Below, in pieces: positions 34,024 to 42,635 of a DNA stretch of 64,000 nt. The notes beneath the pieces are model-generated. The model saw only the letters and a list, made by a program, of their open reading frames with translations, had not been told where the DNA came from and made no database searches. Source of the stretch: Tessaracoccus bendigoensis DSM 12906 (GTDB taxonomy: Bacteria; Actinomycetota; Actinomycetes; Propionibacteriales; Propionibacteriaceae). The DNA is taken from the NCBI RefSeq assembly GCF_900141915.1, contig NZ_FQZG01000011.1:1-64000 (forward strand), read 5' to 3'. The stretch's first letter is position 1. Each line of letters starts with the position of its first letter. The position numbers were made by a program, and so were the translations under genes.

Positions 34024-35535
34024 TCAGCGGAGGCCGTCGGTGAACTTGTGTACGACCGCGTTGTAGCGCAGTTCGTTGAGGAAACCGCGAGTCGTGGTCG
34101 AATCGTCGATGAGCGCCAGCTCGATGTCGGCGATGTCGGCGAAGTCCTGGAACTCCTCAAGGCCGGCACCGGTCGACATGACGGTGTGGTGGGCGGCTCC
34201 GGCCGCGATCCAGCACTCCGCCGAGGTAGGCAGGTTCGGCTGCGGAACCCAGACGGCGCGGGCCACCGGGAGGTTCGGCAGCGGCTGATCGGGCTCGACG
34301 ATGTCGACCAGGTTGGCCGTCATCCGGAACCGGTCCCGCAGGTCGGAAAGAGCTACGACGATGCCGGCGCCGGCATCGGTGTTGAACACCAGACGCACCG
34401 GATCCTCACGCCCACCGATGCCGAGCTCGTGGATCTCAAGCGTCGGCTTCGAGGTGGTCAGCGACGGGCAGACCTCCAGCATGTGGGCGCCAAGGATCTT
34501 CTCCTTGCCGGGGGTGAGTTCGTAGGTGTAGTCCTCCATCAGCGACGCGCCACCGGGCAGGCCGTGGCCCATCACCTTGGCGAGGCGCACGAGAACCGCG
34601 GTCTTCCAGTCGCCTTCCGCGCCGAAGCCGTAGCCGTCGGCCATCAGCCGTTGCACGGCGAGGCCGGGTAGCTGCTTCAGACCGCCGAGGTCCTCGAATG
34701 TGGTGGTGAACGCCTTGGCCCCGACCTCGTCGAGGAAGGAACGCAGCGCCAGTTCCTGGCGGGCGCCGTAGCGCAGGGACTCGTGGCGCTCCCCGCCCGC
34801 GCGCAGCTCGGCCGCAACCTCGTAGAGCTCCTCGTACTCGGCCACGAGTGCGTCGATGTCGGCCTCGGAGACCGCTTCGACTGCGGCGACCAGCTCATTT
34901 ACGCCCCACGTGTTCACGGAGACGCCCAGCTTGTGCTCGGCCTCGGTCTTGTCGCCTTCGGTGACGGCGACGTTTCGCATGTTGTCGCCGAAACGGGTCA
35001 GCCGCAGGGTGCGCAGCTCGGCCCAGCCCGTGGTGGCCCGTGCCCAAACGGCGACCTTGTGCCGGACGTCGGCGTTGGTGGCGTGCCCGACGACGATCTT
35101 GCGCTGCTTGCCGAGGCGGCTGACGATGTAGCCGAACTCACGGTCGCCGTGGGCGGCCTGGTTCAGGTTCATGAAGTCCATGTCGATGGAGTCCCACGGC
35201 AGCGCCTGGTTAGCCTGCGTGTGGAGGTGCAGCATGGGCTTGGCGAGGGCGTCGAGGCCGAGGATCCACATCTTCGCCGGGGAGAAGGTGTGCATCCACG
35301 CGATGACGCCGATCACGGACTCGTCGGCGTTGGCTTCGAGCATCGCGCGCTCGATGGAGACGCGATCCTTCAGGATCGGGCGCCACTCGATGTCGACGGG
35401 GATCTCATCTGCGGCGTTCAGGTCGGCCACGACCTGCTTCGACTGCGCCTCGACCTGGTCAAGGACCTCGGGGCCGTAGAGGTCCTGCGATCCGGTGAGG
35501 AACCAGATCTTGCGGTTCGCGAACGGGGATTCCAT
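34024..35535 (-). CDS. araA: L-arabinose isomerase
   Basis: The 503-residue enzyme converts L-arabinose to L-ribulose. It begins with the family block [17 protein letters not shown] and has [37 protein letters not shown] with a catalytic Glu and [22 protein letters not shown]. Length is standard. It follows araD by 15 nt and ends at a strong hairpin. araB (ribulokinase) is not next to it. Confidence 0.97.
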   Translation of the reverse strand: MESPFANRKIWFLTGSQDLYGPEVLDQVEAQSKQVVADLNAADEIPVDIEWRPILKDRVSIERAMLEANADESVIGVIAWMHTFSPAKMWILGLDALAKPMLHLHTQANQALPWDSIDMDFMNLNQAAHGDREFGYIVSRLGKQRKIVVGHATNADVRHKVAVWARATTGWAELRTLRLTRFGDNMRNVAVTEGDKTEAEHKLGVSVNTWGVNELVAAVEAVSEADIDALVAEYEELYEVAAELRAGGERHESLRYGARQELALRSFLDEVGAKAFTTTFEDLGGLKQLPGLAVQRLMADGYGFGAEGDWKTAVLVRLAKVMGHGLPGGASLMEDYTYELTPGKEKILGAHMLEVCPSLTTSKPTLEIHELGIGGREDPVRLVFNTDAGAGIVVALSDLRDRFRMTANLVDIVEPDQPLPNLPVARAVWVPQPNLPTSAECWIAAGAAHHTVMSTGAGLEEFQDFADIADIELALIDDSTTTRGFLNELRYNAVVHKFTDGLR

Positions 35536-35550
35536 GTGCTTCTCAGATCC

Positions 35551-36276
35551 TTACTTCTTGGGCTGTCCGTAGACGTTCTGGTAGCGGTCGAAGAGCGAGT
35601 CGACCTTCTCCTGGGCGATCGGCAGCGGCTCGCCGAGCTGGCGGGAGATGTGTACGGTGCGCGCGACCTCTTCGCACATCACGGCGGCCTTGACCGCATC
35701 CCGGCCGTCCTTGCCGATCGTGAAGGGCCCGTGGTTCTGCATCAGGACGGCGCGGCTGCGCGAATCCTTCAGCGTATCGACGATGCCGCGGCCGATGGAG
35801 TCATCGCCGATCAGCGCGAAGGGGCCGATCGGGATCGGGCCCCCGAACTCGTCGGCCATCATGGTCAGCACGCAGGGGACCTCCTCGCCGCGCGCTGCCC
35901 AGGCCGTGGCGTACGTGGAGTGGGTGTGTACGACGCCGCCGACGTGGTCCATGTGGGTGTAGACGTACGCGTGGGCAGCGGTGTCGCTGGAGGGCTGGAG
36001 CCGGTCAGGCGTGCCGTCGTTGATCTTGGCACCGTCGAGGGTGCACACCACCATCTGAGTGGGCCCGAGCTGGTCGTAGGAGACGCCAGACGGCTTGATC
36101 ACGAACAGGTCCTCGCCGATCTGGTCGGCGCACCTGATCCGCTGGGACACGTTTCCGGCGGTCCAGACGACCAGTTCCCAGCGCGGCAGCTCCGCATGCA
36201 GGTCTGCGACGATCCGGCGGGTCTTGGAGACCTCGTCCTGGACGTCGGCTGGTAGATCGGTAAGCGTCAGCGTCAT
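35551..36276 (-). CDS. araD: L-ribulose-5-phosphate 4-epimerase
   Basis: The 241-residue class II aldolase-fold enzyme converts L-ribulose 5-phosphate to D-xylulose 5-phosphate. Seen are TAGNVSQRI, VIKPSGVSYDQL, the zinc-binding VVHTHSTYATAWAA and AVLMQNHGPFTIG. The ATG at 36276 has GGAGG 5 nt upstream; an in-frame ATG 16 codons earlier has no such site. A perfect palindromic operator lies 61 bp upstream of the start. Confidence 0.95.
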   Translation of the reverse strand: MTLTLTDLPADVQDEVSKTRRIVADLHAELPRWELVVWTAGNVSQRIRCADQIGEDLFVIKPSGVSYDQLGPTQMVVCTLDGAKINDGTPDRLQPSSDTAAHAYVYTHMDHVGGVVHTHSTYATAWAARGEEVPCVLTMMADEFGGPIPIGPFALIGDDSIGRGIVDTLKDSRSRAVLMQNHGPFTIGKDGRDAVKAAVMCEEVARTVHISRQLGEPLPIAQEKVDSLFDRYQNVYGQPKK

Positions 36277-36336
36277 CGCATCCTCCATGCTTCGGGGGCC
36301 GGCCCGGTTCACGCACCGTAGCAATCACCAAATCAA

Positions 36337-36350
36337 TGTGACCGGTCACA
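36337..36350. promoter_or_regulatory. LacI-type operator upstream of araDA
   Basis: TGTGACCGGTCACA is a perfect 14-bp palindrome of the TGTGAnCGnTCACA type bound by many LacI-family regulators. It lies between the araD start and the stop of the LacI gene that precedes it, so that regulator is the obvious candidate. Confidence 0.7.
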
Positions 36351-36393
36351 CGTCAGATTACCGCGTGCCAGATTGGGAGTCAAGGCCATGGGG

Positions 36394-37401
36394 TCAAGCG
36401 ACCACCGGGGAGCCCGCCGACTCGCGCCAGACGAAGCGGGATGGAAGCAGCCGCTCCCCCGTCGGGCGACCGTCGAACAGGTCGAACAGCAGGTCGATCG
36501 CGGCCGATCCGACGGCGGTGAACGGCTGTCGCACGGACGCCAGCGGGACGCTGAGGAAGGGCGCGACGTCCGTGTCGTCGTAGCCGACCAGCGCGATGTC
36601 GCCCGGCACTGCGCAGCCCAGTTCGGAAAGACGCCTGAGCGCCCCGACCGCGACGTGGTCGTTGGCTGCAAAGATCGCGTCGAGCTCGGGCGCCAACGCG
36701 AGCAACTCGTCGACGCCGCGGTATCCGCCTGCCGGATCCCAGCCGCTCGTGACCACCGGCCCGGGTGCCTCACGAGCCGCCTCGGCCCAGCCGTCGCGTC
36801 GCGCCCTGGCCTCGAGCCACTCGTCGGGGCCAGCCAGATGGGCGATGCAACGTCGGCCCGACTCCCGTAGTGCGGCCACGGCCTGTTCGGCCCCGCCGTG
36901 ATTGTCGCCCCTTGCCCGGGCCAACCCCTGCGGTACGGGTCCCTCCGCCACCACGGAGGTAGGGATGTGGCCGGCGAACCGTTCCGCCAACCCCAGGGAG
37001 GCTTCCGACCATGCGATCACCACGACGCCGTCGACACCGAGCCCCAGGAGGTGCTCCCTCGCTTCGTTCAACACGTCAGGGTTGTCGTTTCGCACCGTCA
37101 CCGACGCCGTCGAATAGCCCCTGCTGCGGGCGCCTTCATCGATCGCCAGCGCCGTCTGGCTCGGGCCGAACAGGGCGGCATGCACCGAGACCACCCCGAT
37201 CGTCATCGAATCGTTGGTCGCCAGCGACCTGGCCGCCTTGCTCGGACGGTAGCCGAGTTCCTCAATGGCGGAATGGACGCGCTCGGCCGTCTCCCTGCGC
37301 ACGAGCGAGGGTTCGTTCAGGACCCGCGAGACCGTCTGGTAGGACACCCCGGCGACGGCCGCGACATCGCGGATGGACGGCTTGTCGTGGGCCTTCGGCA
37401 T
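36394..37401 (-). CDS. LacI family regulator, probably of L-arabinose genes
   Basis: The 335-residue regulator has the helix-turn-helix SIRDVAAVAGVSYQTVSRVLNEPS and the hinge LGYRPSKAARSLAT. The sensor domain contains IFAANDHVAVGALRRL and DIALVGYDDTDVAPFL. It precedes araD and araA on the same strand, with a palindromic operator between. It starts 1 nt after the stop of a phosphatase-like gene. Control of araDA is inferred from position and is not shown by sequence alone. Confidence 0.92.
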   Translation of the reverse strand: MPKAHDKPSIRDVAAVAGVSYQTVSRVLNEPSLVRRETAERVHSAIEELGYRPSKAARSLATNDSMTIGVVSVHAALFGPSQTALAIDEGARSRGYSTASVTVRNDNPDVLNEAREHLLGLGVDGVVVIAWSEASLGLAERFAGHIPTSVVAEGPVPQGLARARGDNHGGAEQAVAALRESGRRCIAHLAGPDEWLEARARRDGWAEAAREAPGPVVTSGWDPAGGYRGVDELLALAPELDAIFAANDHVAVGALRRLSELGCAVPGDIALVGYDDTDVAPFLSVPLASVRQPFTAVGSAAIDLLFDLFDGRPTGERLLPSRFVWRESAGSPVVA

Positions 37402-37402
37402 C

Positions 37403-38176
37403 TCAGTCGACCGGCCAGAGATGTTGAGCGGTCATCCAGCTCAGCGTGTCCCCTGCCACCAGCAGACCGCTCGAGTTGGACTGCACCGTGTAGGCGAGGC
37501 CGTCGAGCGTGCGGCTCACCCCGCCGTTCTCTGTCACCATGAGCGAACCGGCGAGATGATCCCACGGGTAGGTGGTGCGGTAGAACATGAAGTCGATGTC
37601 GCCGTCGAGCAATGCGGGATAGTCGAAGGCGCAGCAGAAGTGGCTGCGCACCACGGGACTCAGCCTGCCGTCGGCGTCGAAGCCGAGCAGTCGGTGGTGG
37701 GCGGTCGCGCCGAGCGGTGGCCGCTGGTGCCGCACCCGGACGATCGGTTCACCGTTCATCCGTGCCCCGGCGCCGCGCTCGGCCACATAGCCGCGGCCCG
37801 TCATCGGCTGCCAGATCCAGCCTCGGGTCGTAACGCCTGCGCGCACCTCGGCCAGCATCACGCCATGCTCGTCCTTGCCGCGCACGAAGTTGCGGGTGCC
37901 GTCGATCGGGTCGATCAGGAACGCGTGGTCGGCGTTGCCGATGCCCTTGAGGAGGCCGGGGTCGGCGAACACTGCCTCCTCGCCGATCACGACGGCGCCG
38001 GGGAAGGCGCCCTTCAGCGCCCGGGTGAGGTGGGCCTCGGCCTCGAGGTCGGCGACGGTGACCAGGTCGCCCGGGCGCTTCTCCTCGACCTCGCCGTCGC
38101 GCAGGCGGTGGAACCTCGGGGTGATCACCTCGGCAGCCGTCTGCCTGAGAAGCGCGAGGATGTCGTCGGTGTCCAT
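37403..38176 (-). CDS. Inositol monophosphatase family protein
   Basis: The 257-residue metal-dependent phosphatase has VIGEEAVF, the signature FLIDPIDGTRNFVRG and a C-terminal YPWDHLAGSLMVTENGG. The residues for two or three magnesium ions are present. Substrates in the family include inositol phosphates, histidinol phosphate and others; none can be chosen here. It is probably co-transcribed with the LacI gene, 1 nt downstream. Confidence 0.88.
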   Translation of the reverse strand: MDTDDILALLRQTAAEVITPRFHRLRDGEVEEKRPGDLVTVADLEAEAHLTRALKGAFPGAVVIGEEAVFADPGLLKGIGNADHAFLIDPIDGTRNFVRGKDEHGVMLAEVRAGVTTRGWIWQPMTGRGYVAERGAGARMNGEPIVRVRHQRPPLGATAHHRLLGFDADGRLSPVVRSHFCCAFDYPALLDGDIDFMFYRTTYPWDHLAGSLMVTENGGVSRTLDGLAYTVQSNSSGLLVAGDTLSWMTAQHLWPVD

Positions 38177-38208
38177 GTCTTTCAGCTTAGTGGTGGGGAC
38201 CGGGGGCT

Positions 38209-39060
38209 TCAGTCGTCGGCCAGGTGGTCCTGGGTGACGAAATCGATCAGCGTCTCGACCTTGGTGTTGAGCTGTGGTTCAAGGTCGCGCCATGACGAGA
38301 CGCGGGCGAGGATGGCCTGCCAGCCCCTGGCGATGTCGGCCTGGTCGGCGTGTGGGAGGTTGAGGGCCTCCAGGGTGCCTAGCTTGAAGTCGACGTCCCT
38401 CGGGACCGACGGCCACGCCTTCCTGCCGATCCGCTGCGGCTTGACGGCCTGCCAGATGTCGATGAACTCGTGCCCTTCGATCAGCACGGTGTCGCGGTAT
38501 CCGCCCTGGTAGACCTGCTTTGCGATGCGGGACTCCTTGCTGCCGGGCACCAGGTGGTCCACGAGGACCCCGAGGCGCCGTCCGGGTTCGGGGGCGAACT
38601 CGGCGACGATGGCAGGCAGGTCGTCGATGCCTCCGAGGTACTCGACGACGACGCCGACGTGGCGCAGGTCCGCGCCCCAGACCTTCTCGATCAGTTCGGC
38701 GTCGTGGCGGCCCTCGACGTAGATCCGGCTCGGCAGCGCCACCTTCGCCTTGGCCGGTTCGGTTGAGGCGCGGGACCCGGAAGCGGTGTACTTCGGTTTT
38801 GTCGAACCGCCCCGGAGTGGAGGTCGGAGAGCCACCGGCTTTCCTTCGAGCAGGAATCCGGGGCCGAACGGGGCGCCCCGCCGCTTGCCCCTACGGTCCT
38901 CGAGCAGGACGATGCCGTTCTCCCAGCCGACGACGGCGCCGCAGAAGTCGTCGAACTCGACCACGAGGTCGAGCTCGACCTGCACGTCGGAGGTTTTCTT
39001 GAGGTGTGCCTTCTGCCAGCCGGGGGTCAGCACGTCTTTCGAGTATCGGTCCACGGGCAT
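38209..39060 (-). CDS. DUF3097 family protein
   Basis: The 283-residue soluble protein matches the actinobacterial DUF3097 family. It starts MPVDRYSKDVLTPGW and carries VALPSRIYVEGRHDAELIEKVWG, YLGGIDDLPAIVAEFAPEPGRRLGVLVDHLVPGSKESRI and the C-terminal LNTKVETLIDFV. The IYVEGRHDAEL...VLVDH spacing recalls a TOPRIM domain, which is inference. The family often sits near hemW and hrcA, and hemW is 2.3 kb upstream here. The ATG at 39060 lies 8 nt after the permease stop; the longer frame is a shadow of that gene. Confidence 0.83.
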   Translation of the reverse strand: MPVDRYSKDVLTPGWQKAHLKKTSDVQVELDLVVEFDDFCGAVVGWENGIVLLEDRRGKRRGAPFGPGFLLEGKPVALRPPLRGGSTKPKYTASGSRASTEPAKAKVALPSRIYVEGRHDAELIEKVWGADLRHVGVVVEYLGGIDDLPAIVAEFAPEPGRRLGVLVDHLVPGSKESRIAKQVYQGGYRDTVLIEGHEFIDIWQAVKPQRIGRKAWPSVPRDVDFKLGTLEALNLPHADQADIARGWQAILARVSSWRDLEPQLNTKVETLIDFVTQDHLADD

Positions 39061-39068
39061 CGACGGTA

Positions 39069-39884
39069 TCAGCGCAACTCCAGCCTGCGGCTGTACGACA
39101 CCTTCGCCCAGCCGATTGCGACGATCGCTACCCCGAAGAGCACGACGAACACGGCGACGGGGAGCACCGGGGCGTTGTCGCCGATCTTGAAGATCGCCAT
39201 TGGGTCCCAGAGCAGTTCGATGTCCGGGAACCGCCTGAGATCCAGCGACGGGGGGATGAACAGGGAGAGGACGCCGAGGATCTGGGTGGCGACGTAGTAC
39301 AGGAACCAGGTCAGGACCACGCCGCCGAAGCCCGACCGGTTGATCCAGGCCTCGCTCCCGACGGTCGCGGCGAAGAAGAACGGCGTGATCATCACGAGCG
39401 GGTAGAGCAGCACCGTGACGACGAAGACGGCCAGCAGCCACGCGGGCAGCTCACCGATCGCCTCAAGGGCGCGACCGAGCATCGCCAGCGTCTCCCGGGG
39501 CGCCACCCCGCTGGTCGCGCCGGTGGCGATGTTGGCCGGAATCTGGAGGAGGAACCCGATCGCCAGCGCCAGGAGCGTGGCGAGGTAGGCGTAGGCGGCC
39601 TTCACGGTAAATATCGTCGACCCCGCTGCGGGGATGGCTGCGGTGAAGTAGCCGGTCTTCGAGTAGGTCGAACGGTAGAAGTCGAGCGAGATCAACAGCG
39701 GGACGGCCACGATGTACCCGGCCGCGGCAAAGACGGCCAGGACGGCGAACAACACGTTCAGCGGCGCAGGCAGCAGCATGGCCGCTCCCGAGAAGGTCGC
39801 GACGACGAGGGTCACCGCGAGCGTGACCAGGGCGAACGGGCGCCAGGTGCGCAGGAGCTCATGCTTGAACAAGGTGCGGATCAT
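39069..39884 (-). CDS. ABC transporter permease, ABC-2-like
   Basis: The 271-residue protein has six or so hydrophobic segments and starts MIRTLFKHELLRTWRPFALV, a form common to ABC-2 type exporters. Substrate is unknown. Its start overlaps the stop of the ATPase gene by 4 nt. GntR, ATPase and permease form one operon of the YtrA/YtrB kind, which in other bacteria respond to cell-wall stress. Confidence 0.82.
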   Translation of the reverse strand: MIRTLFKHELLRTWRPFALVTLAVTLVVATFSGAAMLLPAPLNVLFAVLAVFAAAGYIVAVPLLISLDFYRSTYSKTGYFTAAIPAAGSTIFTVKAAYAYLATLLALAIGFLLQIPANIATGATSGVAPRETLAMLGRALEAIGELPAWLLAVFVVTVLLYPLVMITPFFFAATVGSEAWINRSGFGGVVLTWFLYYVATQILGVLSLFIPPSLDLRRFPDIELLWDPMAIFKIGDNAPVLPVAVFVVLFGVAIVAIGWAKVSYSRRLELR

Positions 39885-40573
39885 CGGTAGACCTTCCTGA
39901 AGAGCGCGTCGATGGAGACGCCGTGCTGGGTGCGTAGGTCGTCGACGTCCCCGGTCAGCAGCACCTGGCCGTAGCGCATGAACGCGACGCCGTCGAGGAT
40001 CGGTTCGAGGTCGTGGATGAGGTGGGTGGAGATGAGCACCAGAGCCTCGGGCGGCAGGTCGCGGATGATGGCCTGGAGGAGGATGTCGCGCGCGGCCGGG
40101 TCGACGCCGGAGATCGGCTCGTCCAGCAGGTACACCTTCGCCCGCCGCGACATGGCCAACGCGATCTGGGCCTTCTCGCGCATGCCCTTCGACAGCGTCG
40201 AGAGCTTGCGAGACGGGTCGAGCCCGAAGAAGCCGATGAGGTCGGACGCGTGCTCGCGGCTGAAATCGGCGAAGAAATCGTCGTACATGCGGATGCAGAA
40301 GTCGATGGTGGCCGAGTCGGGCAGGAAGCTGGCGTCCGGCAGGAACGAGACGATCGCCTTGCTCTCGGGCCCTGGACGGTGGCCGTGGATCGACACTTCT
40401 CCCCCGTACTGGGTCAGCGCACCGGCCAGCACCTTCAGCAGCGTCGTCTTGCCGCAGCCGTTCTCGCCGAGCAGACCGACGATCTGTCCGGGTGGAAGCT
40501 CAAGGTCGAGGCCGTTGATTGCTCTGAACTTGCCGTAGTCCTTGGTGAGGCCCCTGATCGAGATGGCGCTCAT
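39881..40573 (-). CDS. ABC transporter ATP-binding protein
   Basis: The 230-residue ATPase has Walker A GLLGENGCGKTTLLK (about residues 33-47), signature LSKGMREKAQIALAMS, Walker B VYLLDEPISGVDPAAR and the H-loop LISTHLIHDLEP. It energises the permease encoded next to it. Its ATG overlaps the GntR stop by 4 nt. A longer open frame upstream is an artefact of the GntR gene. Confidence 0.93.
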   Translation of the reverse strand: MSAISIRGLTKDYGKFRAINGLDLELPPGQIVGLLGENGCGKTTLLKVLAGALTQYGGEVSIHGHRPGPESKAIVSFLPDASFLPDSATIDFCIRMYDDFFADFSREHASDLIGFFGLDPSRKLSTLSKGMREKAQIALAMSRRAKVYLLDEPISGVDPAARDILLQAIIRDLPPEALVLISTHLIHDLEPILDGVAFMRYGQVLLTGDVDDLRTQHGVSIDALFRKVYR

Positions 40574-40947
40574 GACTGTTCTCCTTCCGTGGCGTCTCGC
40601 CACTGGGCGCCCAGGAGTTCCCGGGCTGCGTCGAGGCTCATCCCGAGCCCCTGCGCGCGTCTGGCGTATTCGGTGGCGACCTCCGAGGCAAGGTCGACCC
40701 TCGCCTGGTCGATTGCTGCGGCGTCGAGGGTGACGAACCGTCCGGCGGTGCGCTCCGATCGGCTGAGGCCTTGTCGGTCCAGCTCGGCCAGCGCGCGTTG
40801 GACGGTGTTCGGGTTGACCCTCAGGTCGAGGGCCAGTTCGCGGACGCCGGGGATCCGGTCGCCCGGTGGCCATGTCCCGACGGCGATGCGGCGGGTGAAC
40901 TCGCCGACGAGTTGCAGCCAGATGGGGCTGCTCGGGTCGAACTCCAC
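40570..40947 (-). CDS. GntR family regulator (YtrA subfamily)
   Basis: The 125-residue regulator has a GntR winged helix with PIWLQLVGEFTRRIAVGTWPPGDRIPGVRELALDL and NPNTVQRALAELDRQGL, then a short C-terminal helical part as in YtrA. It starts at GTG 40947. A 22-bp palindrome overlaps its promoter, so it probably represses its own operon with the ABC exporter. Confidence 0.92.
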   Translation of the reverse strand: MEFDPSSPIWLQLVGEFTRRIAVGTWPPGDRIPGVRELALDLRVNPNTVQRALAELDRQGLSRSERTAGRFVTLDAAAIDQARVDLASEVATEYARRAQGLGMSLDAARELLGAQWRDATEGEQS

Positions 40948-40966
40948 GACTCACCGCCTTGTGTTG

Positions 40967-40988
40967 TTGTATTAGGTACTTAATACAA
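40967..40988. promoter_or_regulatory. Probable GntR/YtrA operator over the ABC-exporter promoter
   Basis: TTGTATTA-N6-TAATACAA is a perfect 8-bp inverted repeat, 20 bp upstream of the GntR start. On the minus strand TAATAC inside it can serve as -10 with TTGTCC upstream as -35 (about 16 bp), so a bound regulator would block the promoter. Confidence 0.7.
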
Positions 40989-41040
40989 TAGGACAAAGGT
41001 GTGTGCGGGTCAAGGGCTGGGGGCGCGGGCTGGGTGAGGA

Positions 41041-41352
41041 GTTTGAGCAGGATTTGCTAGTCATTGGGGGCTTGGGTGCGTTGTCTGCTGACGATGCCAG
41101 CGGAAGGGATTTGACTTGCGGATCCCTGCTCAAAGCTGGGCGGGGCAGGAGTTTGAGCAGGATTTACTACTCATTGGGGGCTTGGGTGCGTTGTCTGCTG
41201 ACGATGCCAGCGGAAGGGATTTGACTTGCGGATCCCTGCTCAAAGCTGGGCGAGGCATGAGTTTGAGCAGGATCCACTGCTCATTGGGGGCTCGGGCGCA
41301 TTGTCTGCTGACGATGCCAGCGGAAGGGATTTGACTTGCGGATCCTGCTCAA
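41041..41352. repeat. Three tandem copies of a 110-bp unit with inverted ends
   Basis: GTTTGAGCAG recurs at 41041, 41151 and 41261, a period of exactly 110 bp. The third copy is shorter and ends near 41352. Each unit starts TTTGAGCAGG and carries CCTGCTCAA near its end. In copy 3 the ends are a perfect 13-bp inverted repeat (41263-41275 with 41340-41352, TTGAGCAGGATCC). Inner sequence such as GACGATGCCAGCGGAAGGG is identical between copies. The open frames crossing it are repeats read as protein and not genes. Confidence 0.92.
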
Positions 41353-41373
41353 CCCGGGGATCCTGGCCGAAGC

Positions 41374-42564
41374 TCAGTCGAGCAGGTCGCGGATCACGCC
41401 GTCGGCCAGGAGGCGTGCCCCGGCGCTCACCCGGACGCGTTCGCCCACCCGCTCGACCATGCCCCGATCCTCAAGGTCGGGCAGCCGTGCCGCCTCGGAA
41501 GGCGTCAGGACGTCGACCGGCAGGCCGTCGCGGAGCCGCAACTCGAGCAGCACCCGCTCGACCCTGCGCTGGTCGGCGTCGAGCACCTCCCTGGCCAAGG
41601 CGGGCGAATGCCCCTCGGCCAGGGCCGCGGCGTAGCTGCGCGGGTGTTTGCGGTTCCAGAACCTGACCCCTGCGATGTGGGAGTGGGCGCCCGGGCCGGT
41701 CCCCCACCAGTCGGCGCCCTTCCAGTAGGCCAGGTTGTGCCTGCATTCGCCGCCCGGGAGCGCCCAGTTGCTGACTTCGTAGTTATCGAACCCGAGCGCC
41801 GCCAGGGCCTCTTCGGCCAGCAGGTACTTGTCGGCCAGGTCATCATCGTCCGGCATCGGAATCTCCCCGCGGCGCACCTGCATCGCGAGCCTCGTGCCCT
41901 CCTCCACGATCAGGGAATAGGCGCTGACGTGGTCGACGGAGGTGCCCGTGACGGCGTCCAGGCTCGCCCGCCAGTCGGCGAGGCTCTCCCCCGGGGTGCC
42001 GTAGATCAGGTCGAGGCTCACGTGCTCAAAGCCCGCCTCCCGCGCCCAGCCGGCGGCCGCCAACCCGCGTTCCGGGCTGTGCTCGCGCTCCAGCACCTTG
42101 AGCACGTGCGGTACGACCGACTGCAGGCCGAGCGAGATGCGGGTGAAGCCGTGTTCCCGCAGCCTCGCCAGGTATTCGGGCGTGACGGTTTCAGGGTTGG
42201 CCTCCGTCGTCACCTCGGCGTCGGGCGCCAGCTCGAACCGGTCGGCGATCGCGCCGAGGATGCCTGAGAGGTCCGGCTCGGGCAGCCACGTCGGGGTGCC
42301 GCCGCCGAAGAACACCGTCTCGACCCGGCGCGGTCCCAACTCCCGGGCCGCCAGGTCCAGCTCTGCCCGCACCGCCTCCAGGTAGGACGCCGACGCGCCG
42401 TCGCCCGCCTCGCCCGGGGTGTAGGTGTTGAAGTCGCAGTATCCGCACCGCACCCGGCAGAACGGCACGTGGACGTAGATGGAAAACGGCGCAGACGATG
42501 ACCGCGCGGCGGAGGGTAGCGATCCGTCCAGCGGAGCCGGATCGCCTTCGGGAAGTTGGGCCAC
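41374..42564 (-). CDS. hemW: Heme chaperone HemW (radical SAM)
   Basis: The 396-residue radical SAM protein has the cluster motif CRVRCGYCDF (CxxxCxxC) near residue 36 and FFGGGTPTWLP, TEANPETV, ISLGLQSVVPHVL and the HemN C-terminal domain. HemW inserts heme into target proteins and has often been mislabelled as coproporphyrinogen oxidase. In related genomes it sits between lepA and hrcA; here both neighbours are separated from it by sugar genes. Confidence 0.94.
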   Translation of the reverse strand: MAQLPEGDPAPLDGSLPSAARSSSAPFSIYVHVPFCRVRCGYCDFNTYTPGEAGDGASASYLEAVRAELDLAARELGPRRVETVFFGGGTPTWLPEPDLSGILGAIADRFELAPDAEVTTEANPETVTPEYLARLREHGFTRISLGLQSVVPHVLKVLEREHSPERGLAAAGWAREAGFEHVSLDLIYGTPGESLADWRASLDAVTGTSVDHVSAYSLIVEEGTRLAMQVRRGEIPMPDDDDLADKYLLAEEALAALGFDNYEVSNWALPGGECRHNLAYWKGADWWGTGPGAHSHIAGVRFWNRKHPRSYAAALAEGHSPALAREVLDADQRRVERVLLELRLRDGLPVDVLTPSEAARLPDLEDRGMVERVGERVRVSAGARLLADGVIRDLLD

Positions 42565-42635
42565 CTCGTCAGCTTACGGCGCAATCGTCGTAGCCTCGCC
42601 CACCAGGCGGGCCGATCCGTGCCAAGGTAAGCCCC

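Noticed and set aside
34783-36255. 490-residue plus-strand ORF
   Set aside because: It is antisense to araA and araD, which carry full family motifs.
41003-41334. Small repeated ORFs over the 110-bp repeats
   Set aside because: They are identical segments read as protein from the tandem repeat, with no ribosome sites or known domain.
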